Assembly (NCBI GenBank): GCA_045595605.1
Contig: JAZOAS010000149.1
Coordinates: 13,189 to 77,188, forward strand
Direction: 5' to 3'
Source of the DNA: SIG480 sp045595605
Lineage (GTDB): Bacteria; Bacillota; Clostridia; Oscillospirales; JAAYXM01
Length of the DNA: 64,000 nt
Part shown: positions 8,388 through 16,984 of the stretch, one piece after another
Layout: every line of letters begins with the position of its first letter
Numbering within the stretch: position 1 is the first letter of the stretch
Program-made: the position numbers and the translations under genes
Notes under the pieces: model-generated
What the model saw: the letters and a program-made list of their open reading frames with translations, nothing else
The model's database searches: none
Told to the model about the DNA's origin: nothing

Positions 8388-9217
8388 CGCAAAATTCTAC
8401 CCCCGTTCCCTGTGTTTTCAACATCTCCGCGGTTTATAAAGTACATAAACGCAAGAACGATTACCATTATAATAACGCTTATCGCGCTACCGAAGTGCCA
8501 ATCGTTGACCACGCGGAACTGCTGTTCAATAATATCGCCGATGAGCGGAACTTTTCCGCCGCCCATGAGCTGAGAGATTACGAAGGTCGTAACGCTCGGA
8601 ACGAAAACCATGGCAATTCCCGAAAGAATACCCGGAATTGAGAACGGAAGCGTTACTTTGATAAACGCCTGAACACTGTTCGCACCAAGGTCAGCCGCCG
8701 CCTCAAGAAGACTCGTATCAAGCTTCAAGAGCGTAATATATATCGGCATTATCATAAACGGGATATAGTTATAGACCGTTCCGAGAATAACCGCGCCCTC
8801 GTTATAGAGGAAATGAACCTTCTTAAAGCCGAGGCTTGTTATAACCGTATTAATAAGGCCTGTATTCTCGAGAATTGAGAGCCAGGAGTATGTACGGAGG
8901 AGAAAATTCATCCACATCGGAAGGAGAATGAGGATAATTATTATGAAATTGTATCTCGATTTGCTCCTTGCGAGGATGTATGCGACGGGATAGCCGCAGA
9001 GAATGCAGATTATCGTAGAAACAATCGCAATCTTAAAGCTTCGGAGAAGAACACCCGCATACATCGGGTCAAGAAGCCTTGTGAACGATTCTACCGTCAG
9101 GGCAAAGCCCGCATCGGTCTCTTTCGTGAACGCGAAATAGAAAACTATCGCAAGCGGAAAAAGGATAAACACCGCTGTCCATACATAAAGCGGAATCAAA
9201 AATACAGTCTTTTTCAA
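8384..9217 (-). CDS. potB: Spermidine/putrescine ABC transporter permease PotB
   Basis: Second membrane subunit of the importer (277 aa, about six helices). The EAA loop is EAAADLGANSVQAFIKVTLP, followed by the conserved PFSIPGILSGIAMVFVPS. It overlaps the end of potA by four bases and the start of potC by four. With PotC it forms the channel energised by PotA. Confidence 0.94.
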   Translation of the reverse strand: MKKTVFLIPLYVWTAVFILFPLAIVFYFAFTKETDAGFALTVESFTRLLDPMYAGVLLRSFKIAIVSTIICILCGYPVAYILARSKSRYNFIIIILILLPMWMNFLLRTYSWLSILENTGLINTVITSLGFKKVHFLYNEGAVILGTVYNYIPFMIMPIYITLLKLDTSLLEAAADLGANSVQAFIKVTLPFSIPGILSGIAMVFVPSVTTFVISQLMGGGKVPLIGDIIEQQFRVVNDWHFGSAISVIIMVIVLAFMYFINRGDVENTGNGGRILR

Positions 9218-10320
9218 TTCTCAACCCCCGCTTCTTCCGTATGAACCGGCTTTTCAACCTTTTTCTTCAAATCAGGCGAATTTTCGCTCTTGTGCATAAC
9301 CTGAATGTCCTCGGGAGCTACGCGAAGCGATACACGGCTTCCCGGCGGGCAGTTTACGGTAGATTGCGCGAGGATAATCTCGCCGTGGCAGTCAACGCGC
9401 ATTTCATAGTGAACGCCCTTGAATATGGACGATACAACCTCGCCGCACGGATACTCCGCAGAGAGCGCTGAGAGCTTGACATCCTCGGGTCGCAAAACGA
9501 CATCAACCGGCGCATTTTCGCCAAAGCCCGCGTCAACACACGGGAAGATATGGTCGAGGAACGAAACCTCGTAATCTCGAATCATCTTCGCGGGGAGGAT
9601 GTTGCTGTCGCCGATAAAGTCTGCAACGAAAGCGTTTTTCGGCTCGTTGTAGATGTCCTGGGGCGTGCCTATCTGCTGAATCTTACCGCCGTTCATGACA
9701 ACGATAGTGTCAGACATGGTATGCGCTTCCTCCTGGTCGTGAGTGACATAAACAAAGGTAATTCCGCTTTCCTGCTGAATTCTTTTCAGCTCAATCTGCA
9801 TCTCCTTGCGAAGCTTTAAGTCAAGCGCGCCGAGAGGCTCGTCGAGAAGAAGAATATCAGGCTTGTTGATGAGCGCGCGCGCTACTGCAACGCGCTGCTG
9901 CTGACCGCCCGAGAGCGTCGTGACATCGCGGTCACGGAAGCCTTTTAAGCTCACAAGCTCGAGCATCTCGTCAACATCGCGGTCAATTTTCTTCTTATCC
10001 CACTTCTTTATATTCGGACCAAAGGCGATATTCTCGCCTACCGTCATCTTCGGGAAAAGGGCATAGCGCTGGAAAACGGTGTTGATGTTTCTCTTATGGG
10101 GCGGGACATCGTTGATGCACTTGCCCTGATAAAAGACATTTCCCTCACTCGGCTTCAAAAAGCCGCCGATGATGCGGAGAAGCGTGGTCTTACCGCAACC
10201 GGAAGGGCCGAGAAGCGTAAGAAACTCGTTCTTCTCAATATAGAGATTTATCCCGTTTAAAACATCCATACCGTCAAAGGTTTTATAAATGCCCGAAAGC
10301 TCAAGAATTCTTTCTCCCAT
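9214..10320 (-). CDS. potA: Spermidine/putrescine ABC transporter ATPase PotA
   Basis: ATP-hydrolysing subunit (368 aa). Walker A is GPSGCGKTT (residues 38-46), the ABC signature is LSGGQQQR, Walker B is LLLDEPLGALD and the switch histidine lies in YVTHDQEE. The C-terminal third has the TOBE-type regulatory domain (VVLRPEDVKL) and ends with a Lys/Glu-rich tail. The start has GGAG ahead of it. It follows the XRE-cupin regulator by about 50 bases with no terminator, so regulator and transporter share a transcript. Confidence 0.95.
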   Translation of the reverse strand: MGERILELSGIYKTFDGMDVLNGINLYIEKNEFLTLLGPSGCGKTTLLRIIGGFLKPSEGNVFYQGKCINDVPPHKRNINTVFQRYALFPKMTVGENIAFGPNIKKWDKKKIDRDVDEMLELVSLKGFRDRDVTTLSGGQQQRVAVARALINKPDILLLDEPLGALDLKLRKEMQIELKRIQQESGITFVYVTHDQEEAHTMSDTIVVMNGGKIQQIGTPQDIYNEPKNAFVADFIGDSNILPAKMIRDYEVSFLDHIFPCVDAGFGENAPVDVVLRPEDVKLSALSAEYPCGEVVSSIFKGVHYEMRVDCHGEIILAQSTVNCPPGSRVSLRVAPEDIQVMHKSENSPDLKKKVEKPVHTEEAGVEN

Positions 10321-10371
10321 CTCAATCTCCTATATATAACAAAAAGTTTAGTATAAGTGTTCTTTTAAGGC

Positions 10372-10914
10372 TTAAAAATTAGGCGGCGAAGAAACCCAGA
10401 TTATCTGCGCTGTCGATTTGCCGCGGTTTTTTATGCTGTGCTGTTTGTCGGCCGCGAAATAAAACGCGTCGCCCTTTCTGAGCTTCTCGGTTTTCATACC
10501 GAGGCGGAGAGTAATCGTCCCCGAAAGGACATACCCGAACTCCTCGCCCGCGTGGGGCATATCAACCGGCGTTTCCTGACCGGGAAGTATCTCGTATAAA
10601 ATCGGCTCCATTTCGTTTCTCTGCGCCGTTGAGACAAGCCAGGTTCTCTTTCCCGTTTCGTCTTCCTTTTCGCACATATCCTCGCTCTTATACACAACCG
10701 GCGTAGAATCCCCCGTCTGAGCGAAGAACTCTTCAAACGAAGTACCGAGCGCATCGAAGATATCCGAGAGCGTCGCAAGGCTCGGCGAGGTCTGGTTTGA
10801 TTCAAGCTGAGAAATAAAGCCCTTTGAAAGCTCACAGCGGTCTGCAAGCTCCTGCTGGGTGAGGCCGTAATAAAGCCTTAAAAGCTTTATTCTGCCACCG
10901 ATATCAATATTCAT
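10372..10914 (-). CDS. XRE-family regulator with C-terminal cupin domain
   Basis: A 180-residue DNA-binding regulator. Residues 1-60 are an HTH of the Cro/C1 type (LTQQELADRCELSKGFISQLE). After a linker, a cupin_2 domain follows (PHAGEEFGYVLSGTITLRLG, then GDAFYFAADKQHSIKN) that could bind a small ligand. The start is the ATG at 10914, preceded by AAGGTGA; an upstream in-frame codon lies inside the leader hairpin region. It heads the potABCD operon, like PuuR-type polyamine regulators, so control of polyamine uptake is the likely role. A strong promoter and a leader hairpin lie upstream. Confidence 0.88.
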   Translation of the reverse strand: MNIDIGGRIKLLRLYYGLTQQELADRCELSKGFISQLESNQTSPSLATLSDIFDALGTSFEEFFAQTGDSTPVVYKSEDMCEKEDETGKRTWLVSTAQRNEMEPILYEILPGQETPVDMPHAGEEFGYVLSGTITLRLGMKTEKLRKGDAFYFAADKQHSIKNRGKSTAQIIWVSSPPNF

Positions 10915-10941
10915 AAAAATCACCTTTTTCAAAACGGCAAA

Positions 10942-10977
10942 AACCCACATCGCAAAGCTTCTTTTGCGGTGGGTTTA
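10942..10977 (-). terminator. Leader hairpin of the pot operon (attenuator candidate)
   Basis: On the minus strand AAACCCACCGCAAAA pairs with TTTGCGATGTGGGTTTTT, a long stem followed by a T-run. It lies between the operon promoter and the regulator start, a position suggesting conditional termination. Confidence 0.55.
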
Positions 10978-11043
10978 TCTGCGTTTATTTCCCCCTCGAC
11001 GAGGTTTCGTAAAAATAAACTTTATGTTTGATATTAGAGTTAC

Positions 11044-11072
11044 AATATAACATATATATACGGATTTGTCAA
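11044..11072 (-). promoter_or_regulatory. Promoter of the xre-potABCD operon
   Basis: On the minus strand a perfect -35 TTGACA (11072-11067), 17-bp spacer and TATATT (11049-11044). The transcript would start near 11037, leaving a leader of about 120 nt before the regulator. Confidence 0.8.
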
Positions 11073-11129
11073 TAGGTTTTCGATATTTTTCGCGCCGGAG
11101 ATGGAAGATTTTCATTTTCAAAAATTCTT

Positions 11130-11345
11130 AATTTGTATGTCCTGCCGGACGGGCCTACTTTTGATTGCAAAAGTAGCAAAACCGGGGAGAACTCACGCCT
11201 CGCTCCCGCGAGGCAAGAAACCTCCCCGCTCTCACTGCGGTTCGGTCACGCCGCGGTTCTAACAGTCCACTGGACTGTTATTCATTTCCGCGACGACATT
11301 CGTCTTCGCCTCACTACCCTCCGCTCGCACCAAATTAACTCTCTA
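11130..11345. repeat. Hairpin-rich intergenic block, no gene
   Basis: Several short palindromes follow one another: CTACTTTTGATTGCAAAAGTAG, CCTCGCTCCCGCGAGG and AACAGTCCACTGGACTGTT. Base composition is richer in GC than the flanks and no credible gene is present. It looks like a dispersed intergenic repeat of the kind common in Clostridia, but copy number cannot be judged here. Confidence 0.5.
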
Positions 11346-11385
11346 CAATGTGTCAGTTTGTTATATGCGGTTTGTGCAGAGCGAA

Positions 11386-11420
11386 AAAGAAGAGCCGAAA
11401 ATTCGGCTCTTCTGATTTTG
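11386..11420 (-). terminator. Terminator of the amino acid ABC transporter
   Basis: AGAAGAGCCGA pairs with TCGGCTCTTCT, followed on the minus strand by TTTTTCG, just after the ATPase stop at 11448. Confidence 0.8.
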
Positions 11421-11447
11421 CGGTGCAGAGGTTTTTAACATCCTCTT

Positions 11448-12176
11448 TTATAATACTTTTCCTAAAAATGCCTGAAGTCGTGGACTCTTCGGGTTACCGA
11501 AGATTTCATCAGGTGTTCCCGACTCTGCTATAACGCCCTCGTCCATAAACAGAACGCGCGTTGCAACTTCCTTTGCAAAGCCCATTTCGTGAGTAACGAC
11601 GACCATCGTCATTCCCATATCCGCAACCTCGCGCATAATCTCAAGAACCTCGCCGACCATCTCGGGGTCGAGAGCTGATGTCGGCTCGTCAAAGAGCATA
11701 ACATCCGGGTTCATCGCAAGCGCTCTTGCAATCGCGATTCGCTGCTGCTGACCGCCTGAGAGCTGACCGGGGTAAGCGTCTGCCTTTTCGGGAAGACCTA
11801 CTCTTTCAAGAAGCGCGAGAGCTTTTTCCTCTGCCTCTTTGTCCGTCATAAGCTTGAGCTTTACTGGTGCGAGCTTTATGTTGTCCTTAACCGTCATATG
11901 CGGGAAGAGGTTGAACTGCTGGAAAACCATTCCCATTTTCTGGCGGAGCTTGTTTATATCGTTCTTCGGGTCGGTGATGTCCGTCCCCTCAAAGAAGATG
12001 TGTCCGTCTGTCGGCTGTTCGAGGAGATTCAGGCAACGGAGAAATGTTGACTTTCCCGAGCCCGACGCGCCGATGATTACGACCTTTTCGCCTTTTTTGA
12101 TCTCTTCGTTTATATCCTTGAGAACGAGATTGTCCCCAAACGCCTTCTTTAACCCTTTAACGCTTATCACTTGCAC
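11448..12176 (-). CDS. glnQ: Polar amino acid ABC transporter ATPase
   Basis: ATPase of a GlnQ/HisP-type importer (242 aa, usual length). Walker A GASGSGKST (residues 36-44), signature LSGGQQQR, Walker B VMLFDEPTSALDPE and switch histidine in VVTHEMGFA are all intact. It overlaps the end of the permease gene by 20 bases. The amino acid carried is undefined; glutamine, glutamate, cystine and histidine systems share this ATPase type. Confidence 0.92.
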   Translation of the reverse strand: MQVISVKGLKKAFGDNLVLKDINEEIKKGEKVVIIGASGSGKSTFLRCLNLLEQPTDGHIFFEGTDITDPKNDINKLRQKMGMVFQQFNLFPHMTVKDNIKLAPVKLKLMTDKEAEEKALALLERVGLPEKADAYPGQLSGGQQQRIAIARALAMNPDVMLFDEPTSALDPEMVGEVLEIMREVADMGMTMVVVTHEMGFAKEVATRVLFMDEGVIAESGTPDEIFGNPKSPRLQAFLGKVL

Positions 12177-12936
12177 GCAACCTCCTTTCGAGAATTCCGA
12201 GAAGCTTTGTAAGAATCATAACAAGAACGAGGTAGATAACCGCAAGGCTTATATACGGAATAACCGCGGTATATGTCTTTGAAACGATTACCTGCGCCGC
12301 CTTTGTAACATCCTGAAGCGCGATAACGGTAACGAGCGATGTCTCCTTGAGGAGCGCGATGAGCTCGTTTCCGAGCGCGGGGAGAATGTTCTTAAACGCC
12401 TGCGGAAGGATTATGCTCCACATAGTCTGCCAGTAGTTAAGACCAAGGCTTCTGCCCGCTTCCATCTGACCTGCATTTATAGACATAATACCCGAGCGCG
12501 CAATCTCCGCAACATACGCACCCGAGTTTATACCGAGCGTGATAATCGCGCAGATGACCGTCTGCGAATCAGACTTCGGAACCATTACGACAAAGCCCAT
12601 TATAAGAAGCTGTACCATAAGCGGAGTTCCGCGGAGAACGGTTACATAAATCTTGCAGATACTGTTAAGTATGCGAAGGAAAAAGTTTGGGCGTCCTCGT
12701 GCACTATCGTGAGTTGAGCGGATAATCGCAACTATCATACCGATTATAACACCGATTATAAGCGCGCCGATTGTTACGAGGAAGGTCGTTGCAAGACCGT
12801 CGGTAAAGAACTTCCATCTGTTTTCATATATAAAAACCTGGAAAATCTGGAAGCAGAAGCGCTGGAGACCCTCGGGGAGGGCGAGAATCCATTCGGGAGC
12901 ATCTGCTATCCACTTTGCAAAAGTAAGAACTGTCAA
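12157..12936 (-). CDS. Polar amino acid ABC transporter permease
   Basis: Membrane subunit of the HisM/GlnP family (259 aa). The core from about residue 40 has five or so helices and the family signature ending EAGRSLGLNYWQTMWSIILPQA with the EAA-type glycine. The start is a TTG at 12936, with AGGGGAC upstream; there is no earlier ATG in frame. An extra N-terminal segment of about 35 residues precedes the first helix. It overlaps the ATPase gene and lies 87 bases after the binding-protein stop, behind a hairpin. Confidence 0.9.
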   Translation of the reverse strand: MTVLTFAKWIADAPEWILALPEGLQRFCFQIFQVFIYENRWKFFTDGLATTFLVTIGALIIGVIIGMIVAIIRSTHDSARGRPNFFLRILNSICKIYVTVLRGTPLMVQLLIMGFVVMVPKSDSQTVICAIITLGINSGAYVAEIARSGIMSINAGQMEAGRSLGLNYWQTMWSIILPQAFKNILPALGNELIALLKETSLVTVIALQDVTKAAQVIVSKTYTAVIPYISLAVIYLVLVMILTKLLGILERRLRASDKR

Positions 12937-12980
12937 AGCGATTCAGTCCCCTTTCCTAAAATACTTTTACTCATAACAAA

Positions 12981-13001
12981 GAGGGCGGAAGTTCCGCCCT
13001 C
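12981..13001 (-). terminator. Hairpin between binding protein and permease genes
   Basis: GAGGGCGGAA pairs with TTCCGCCCTC and is followed on the minus strand by TTTGTT. Partial termination here would give more binding protein than membrane subunits, a common arrangement for ABC importers. Confidence 0.6.
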
Positions 13002-13023
13002 CTGCTTTGTTTTATGTTTTAAA

Positions 13024-13764
13024 TTACTCAGCCTTGATGTACTTGCCGATGATTTCATCGAGCTTGCCGTCAGCCTTGAGTTCTGCAAGAGCAGCGTTGA
13101 CCTTGTCAAGAAGCTCTGTGTTGTCCTTTGCGATAGCTGCTGCATAGTCTTCTGTGATGTACTCTGTGTCGAGGAGCTTGAGGCCTTCGTTTGCTTCAAC
13201 AAATGCCTTTGCCGGCTCGTTGTCGATAACAACACAGTCAACCTGGCCGTTCTGGAGAGCTGCAACTGCGAGAGCACCGTTGTCATAACGAGCTACAGCG
13301 TCTTCGCCGTAGTCGCCTGCACAGTAGATGTCGCCTGTTGTGCCTGTCTGAACGCCGATCTTCTTACCTGCGAGATCGTCGATTGTAGCGATAGCGCTGT
13401 CCTCTGTAACGATAACAACCTGAACGCCTGTTGCGTAAGAATCTGAGAAGTTTACAGCTTCCTTACGCTCGTCAGTAACTGTCATACCTGCAAGAACGAT
13501 ATCAACAGCGCCTGAAGAAACAGCTGTGATGAGTGACTCAAAAGCCATGTCCTTGATTTCGAGCTTCATACCGAGCTTCTCAGCAACCGCAGCTGCGATT
13601 TCAGCGTCGATACCAACAACATTTCCTGCATCGTCCTTAAATTCGTACGGCGGGAAAGCTGCGTTTGTGCCCATTGTGAGTGTCTCTTCTGCCGGAGCGT
13701 TGCAAGCTACAAGAGCAAATGCCATAACAGCAGCAAGAGCAAGTGCTAAAATTTTCTTTGTCAT
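13024..13764 (-). CDS. Polar amino acid-binding lipoprotein
   Basis: Family 3 solute-binding protein (246 aa). The signal peptide ends with the lipobox LVAC at Cys21. The mature domain has the family hallmarks GTNAAFPPYEFKDDAGNVVG, the signature GIDAEIAAAVAEKLGM and the MTVTDERKEAVNFSDSY motif in which the Thr-Asp-Glu-Arg residues hold the ligand carboxylate. Codon use is strongly biased, suggesting high expression. It is the first gene of the operon, with its own promoter and GGGAGG ahead of the ATG. Confidence 0.93.
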   Translation of the reverse strand: MTKKILALALAAVMAFALVACNAPAEETLTMGTNAAFPPYEFKDDAGNVVGIDAEIAAAVAEKLGMKLEIKDMAFESLITAVSSGAVDIVLAGMTVTDERKEAVNFSDSYATGVQVVIVTEDSAIATIDDLAGKKIGVQTGTTGDIYCAGDYGEDAVARYDNGALAVAALQNGQVDCVVIDNEPAKAFVEANEGLKLLDTEYITEDYAAAIAKDNTELLDKVNAALAELKADGKLDEIIGKYIKAE

Positions 13765-13819
13765 TTTATATGACCTCCCAAAATTTTCTTTGTGAACATT
13801 TATTCACCGATGTAGAATA

Positions 13820-13848
13820 ATTATACCACTACACTTTACTTTTGTAAA
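13820..13848 (-). promoter_or_regulatory. Promoter of the amino acid transporter operon
   Basis: On the minus strand TTTACA (13848-13843), 17-bp spacer and TATAAT (13825-13820) with TGG before the -10. The -35 lies inside a small palindrome, ACTTTAC/GTAAAGT, that could be an operator. Confidence 0.75.
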
Positions 13849-13868
13849 GTAAAAAATATAAAAATAAA

Positions 13869-13891
13869 ACGGTGCCCTCTTCGGACACCGT
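13869..13891 (-). terminator. Terminator of the DUF1846 gene
   Basis: ACGGTGTCC pairs with GGGCACCGT around a GAAGA loop, followed on the minus strand by TTTTATTTTTA. Confidence 0.75.
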
Positions 13892-13896
13892 ATATT

Positions 13897-15384
13897 TTAT
13901 CTGTAATATAACTTTTTCGTCTGTCTTCTCGGCTCACAGGTGAGGTTGATACCGAGCTTTCGATACACATCGAGGTCAACCTGCGAGAGGATAACCGTTG
14001 AATGAGCTTCGCATTTTCTGAGCTCTGAGAGCTTTGAGGTTGCAAGCGCGGCAATCTCGTTCTGCGCCGCCGCAACGGTGAGCGCAATCAGCACCTCGTC
14101 GGAATGAAGACGCGGGTTATGGTTGCCTAAGATGCCGGTCTTGAGCGTCTGAATCGGCTCTATAACCTCGGGCGGAATGAGGTGGATTGAATCGTCGATA
14201 TTTCCGAGCGCCTTGACGGCGTTGAGAAGCGCTGACGCTGACGGACCGAGGAGCTTTGTGTTCCTGCCGGTAACGATTCTGCCGTCGGGAAGCTCTATCG
14301 CAATCGCCGGCTCTCCGTCGCTCTCCTCGCTCTTTGCAAGCGCCGCGCCGACAACCGCGCGGTCATCAGGCGTAATTCCCGCCTGCTTCATGAGGAGCTC
14401 GACCTTCGTAACAGCGGAGTCAGAGCCGCGACCAAGCTTCATATCGCACATTACATTGAAATATCTTCTTATAATCTCTTCCTTTGAAGCGTTGCGGGTA
14501 GCCTCGTCGTCAACTATGCAGTAGCCCGCCATATTAACGCCCATATCCGTCGGAGAGTTGTACGGGCTCTTACCGAGAATCTTCTCGAACATCGCGCGGA
14601 GCACCGGGAAAACCTCAACATCGCGGTTGTAGTTTACCGTAGTCTCACCGTAAGCCTCGAGGTGATACGGGTCAATCATATTTACATCGTCAAGGTCCGC
14701 CGTAGCCGCTTCATACGCGAGGTTTACGGGGTGTTTGAGCGGGATATTCCAAATAGGGAAGGTCTCAAACTTCGCATACCCTGCCGAAATACCTCTCATA
14801 TATTCGTGGTAAAGCTGGGAAAGGCACGCCGCCATTTTACCGCTGCCGGGGCCCGGAGCCGTAACAACAACGAGCGGGCGGGTGGTTTCGATATAATCGT
14901 TCTTTCCAAAGCCCTCTTCGCTTACGATATGAGAGATATTTACGGGATAACCGTCGATTGAATAGTGGAGATATACCTTCATACCGAGCGTTTCGAGCTT
15001 TCTCTTGAACGCAATCGCAGACGGCTGTTCGTTAAAGCGCGAGATACATACGCTTCCGACATAAAGCCCGACTGCGCGGAACGCATCTATAAGACGGAGA
15101 ACATCGCTGTCATATGTAATACCGAGGTCGTTTCTGACCTTGTTCTTTTCGATATCGGTAGCGCTTATGACTATAACGAGCTCTACATCGTCAGAAAGGG
15201 TTTTGAGCATCTGCAGCTTACTGTCCGGCTGGAAACCGGGAAGAACACGGGACGCGTGATAATCGTCGAAGAGCTTACCGCCGAATTCAAGATAGAGCTT
15301 ACCGCCGAATTTTTTAATACGCTCGCGAATCTGCTCCGACTGACGCTTGATATACGCGTCATTATCAAATCCGAGTTGCCACAT
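13897..15384 (-). CDS. DUF1846 (UPF0371) family protein
   Basis: A 495-residue cytosolic protein of the DUF1846 family, widespread in Firmicutes and of uncertain biochemical role. It begins GFDNDAYIKRQSEQI and has the conserved FGGKLFDDYHASRVLPGF segment and a glycine-rich loop (VTAPGPGSGKMAACLSQ) that resembles a phosphate-binding loop. The length matches the family. It is monocistronic with its own promoter and terminator. Function is not assigned. Confidence 0.88.
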   Translation of the reverse strand: MWQLGFDNDAYIKRQSEQIRERIKKFGGKLYLEFGGKLFDDYHASRVLPGFQPDSKLQMLKTLSDDVELVIVISATDIEKNKVRNDLGITYDSDVLRLIDAFRAVGLYVGSVCISRFNEQPSAIAFKRKLETLGMKVYLHYSIDGYPVNISHIVSEEGFGKNDYIETTRPLVVVTAPGPGSGKMAACLSQLYHEYMRGISAGYAKFETFPIWNIPLKHPVNLAYEAATADLDDVNMIDPYHLEAYGETTVNYNRDVEVFPVLRAMFEKILGKSPYNSPTDMGVNMAGYCIVDDEATRNASKEEIIRRYFNVMCDMKLGRGSDSAVTKVELLMKQAGITPDDRAVVGAALAKSEESDGEPAIAIELPDGRIVTGRNTKLLGPSASALLNAVKALGNIDDSIHLIPPEVIEPIQTLKTGILGNHNPRLHSDEVLIALTVAAAQNEIAALATSKLSELRKCEAHSTVILSQVDLDVYRKLGINLTCEPRRQTKKLYYR

Positions 15385-15420
15385 TGCCTTTTTCCCCCTT
15401 TATTTTTATCTAACTTAATT

Positions 15421-15449
15421 ATTTTATCATATAAACAATATTATTTCAA
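15421..15449 (-). promoter_or_regulatory. Promoter of the DUF1846 gene
   Basis: On the minus strand TTGAAA (15449-15444), 17-bp spacer and TAAAAT (15426-15421), about 40 bp before the start codon. Confidence 0.65.
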
Positions 15450-15548
15450 CCTCGATTATTTTTCTGTTTTTGATTGTGTATTGTATAGTTTGGCATAGTT
15501 ATAACGGTTTGTTTTAATTATGTCATCCCAATTATCCCGATTTCCACC

Positions 15549-15627
15549 CCAAAAAGTTGTCAAGCACAAAATTAAATTTGTGATATACTATATATGAATT
15601 GCACAAACAATACAAATATATTATAAT
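15549..15627 (+). promoter_or_regulatory. Promoter region of small membrane gene, resembling the dnaA upstream region
   Basis: TTGCAC (15599-15604), 17-bp spacer and TATAAT (15622-15627) form a good promoter. Upstream lies AAAAAGTTGTCAA followed by an A/T stretch and TATACTATATAT, closely resembling 19382-19434 ahead of dnaA. Confidence 0.65.
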
Positions 15628-15671
15628 GAAAGAAAACAAATACCTATTAGCTCAAATAGGAGGATGAAAAA

Positions 15672-16076
15672 ATGCAGGTTAAAATCATGAAAATTACAAT
15701 AGTTGTATTACTTTTAGTTGTGCTGGTAATGGGCTGTTTGGCATATCTCCAATATAGTAATATGTTCATAATAGACGAAAATAGCTATTTTAGTGATTTC
15801 TATGTCAAAGGCGATAAAGCATACATAGAATGTGTAATGGTAATCAAAAGCCCACGAGATTGCGACATCCGTCTTCTTGGTACTTTCCCGGAAGACGAAG
15901 GAAAACTTTTAAAGTATCCCTCACTTTTTGCCTATGATACGGAAGGCGGAAGTGATACTTTTCATCTGGAACGCGGAAGAAACCGTTTCGAAGTAGTTTT
16001 CATCGGTGACTATGCCGGTACATATCAAAAACAAAACAAACTTCTGCCGGAAATAGAAATCATTACATTGAATTAA
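15672..16076 (+). CDS. Small membrane-anchored protein, unknown function (cassette A)
   Basis: A 134-residue protein with one N-terminal membrane helix (about residues 7-26) and a compact, presumably extracytoplasmic domain rich in Asp, Tyr and aromatic residues. AGGAGG precedes the ATG at a good distance. No family was recognised. It is alone on the plus strand between minus-strand genes. Its 5' region resembles the dnaA promoter region and its 3' region resembles that of the other small gene at 18884, although the proteins themselves show only the same layout, not clear sequence similarity. Confidence 0.7.
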   Translation: MQVKIMKITIVVLLLVVLVMGCLAYLQYSNMFIIDENSYFSDFYVKGDKAYIECVMVIKSPRDCDIRLLGTFPEDEGKLLKYPSLFAYDTEGGSDTFHLERGRNRFEVVFIGDYAGTYQKQNKLLPEIEIITLN

Positions 16077-16102
16077 AAACCTCGCTTCGCTTGTGATTTT
16101 AT

Positions 16103-16136
16103 CCACTCACTGTTGATTAGCAGTGAGTGGTTTTTT
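16103..16136 (+). terminator. Terminator of cassette A
   Basis: CCACTCACTG pairs with CAGTGAGTGG, followed by TTTTTTATTTT. The sequence from the stop codon through this hairpin is similar to the 3' end of cassette B. Confidence 0.85.
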
Positions 16137-16189
16137 ATTTTCACCTTGTTTTTGTCGGGGATGCCATCCCCTACGCTATCTTTCTGCAT

Positions 16190-16216
16190 AAAAAAGAGCC
16201 CGACTGTGTCGGACTC
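16190..16216. terminator. Terminator of the rpmH-jag cluster
   Basis: GAGCCCGAC pairs with GTCGGACTC with A- and T-runs on both sides. It lies eight bases beyond the jag stop and can act in both directions. Confidence 0.8.
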
Positions 16217-16223
16217 TTTTTTG

Positions 16224-16982
16224 TTATCTGTCTTCGCGTCTTCTGTAATTGCGGGCATCCGGACCTGTGTAGTTGATGATAACGCGGCGGTTCGGCTCAA
16301 CGCCGACAGAAGATGTTGAGATATTCTCCATTCCCTGGAGAGCGACATGAACGATATGTCTCTCATAAGCGTTCATCGGCTCAAGAGCCTTGTTTCTCTT
16401 ATACTTGAGAACCTGGCTTGCTGCACGACGAGCGAAACGGTCGAGAGATTCTGATCTCTTTGCGCGGTAGTTTTCTGCATCAAGAGTAATTCTCTTCTTA
16501 TCAGAGCTTCCGCGGTTGATTACGAGGTTTGTGATGTGCTGGAGAGCGTCGAGAGTCTCACCGCGGCGACCGATTATTCCGCCGAGGTTCGGGCCTACGA
16601 TGTCGAGAGTTACAAAGCCGTCTTCGCCTGCCTTCTCTTCTACATGTGCATCGTCGCAGATGTATGAAAGAACTTTGTTGAGGAACTCTGCAGCGTCAGA
16701 ATCTGAAGCTGCAGAAGCCTTTGCGGGCGCTGCTTTCTTTTCCTTTTTCTCCTTCTTCTCGGGAACGGGAGCGGGTGCAACCTCTTCCTCTTCGTCGTCG
16801 CCGTCGAGGGAAAATTCCTTCATAAGAATTTTTGCAGGAGCTGCGCCGATTCCGAGAAAGCCTGATTTCGGGTTCTCAAGAACCTCAACAGTTACATCTT
16901 CTCTCTCAAGACCGAGTTCACGAAGGCCTTTTTCAATAGCCTCATCTATCGTTTTTCCTGTTACTTCAATTTTACGCGCCAT
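16224..16982 (-). CDS. jag: RNA-binding protein Jag (KhpB)
   Basis: A 252-residue protein with three parts: an N-terminal Jag_N domain (about 1-50), an acidic then Lys/Ala-rich linker, a KH domain (about 120-175, with the GIIGRRGETLDALQHI motif) and a C-terminal R3H domain. KhpB binds RNA together with KhpA and affects cell division and elongation in Firmicutes. It lies three bases after yidC in the standard rpmH-rnpA-yidD-yidC-jag order. The final residues are very basic (RNYRRREDR). Confidence 0.94.
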   Translation of the reverse strand: MARKIEVTGKTIDEAIEKGLRELGLEREDVTVEVLENPKSGFLGIGAAPAKILMKEFSLDGDDEEEEVAPAPVPEKKEKKEKKAAPAKASAASDSDAAEFLNKVLSYICDDAHVEEKAGEDGFVTLDIVGPNLGGIIGRRGETLDALQHITNLVINRGSSDKKRITLDAENYRAKRSESLDRFARRAASQVLKYKRNKALEPMNAYERHIVHVALQGMENISTSSVGVEPNRRVIINYTGPDARNYRRREDR

Positions 16983-16984
16983 TT

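Noticed and set aside
11130..11345. Riboswitch or degraded gene in the hairpin-rich block
   Set aside because: No known riboswitch core was recognised, and no frame gives a recognisable protein.
12933..13286. 117-codon minus-strand ORF over the 3' part of the amino acid-binding protein gene
   Set aside because: It overlaps the strongly supported lipoprotein in another frame and is Ser/Thr/Arg-rich, as expected for an off-frame reading.
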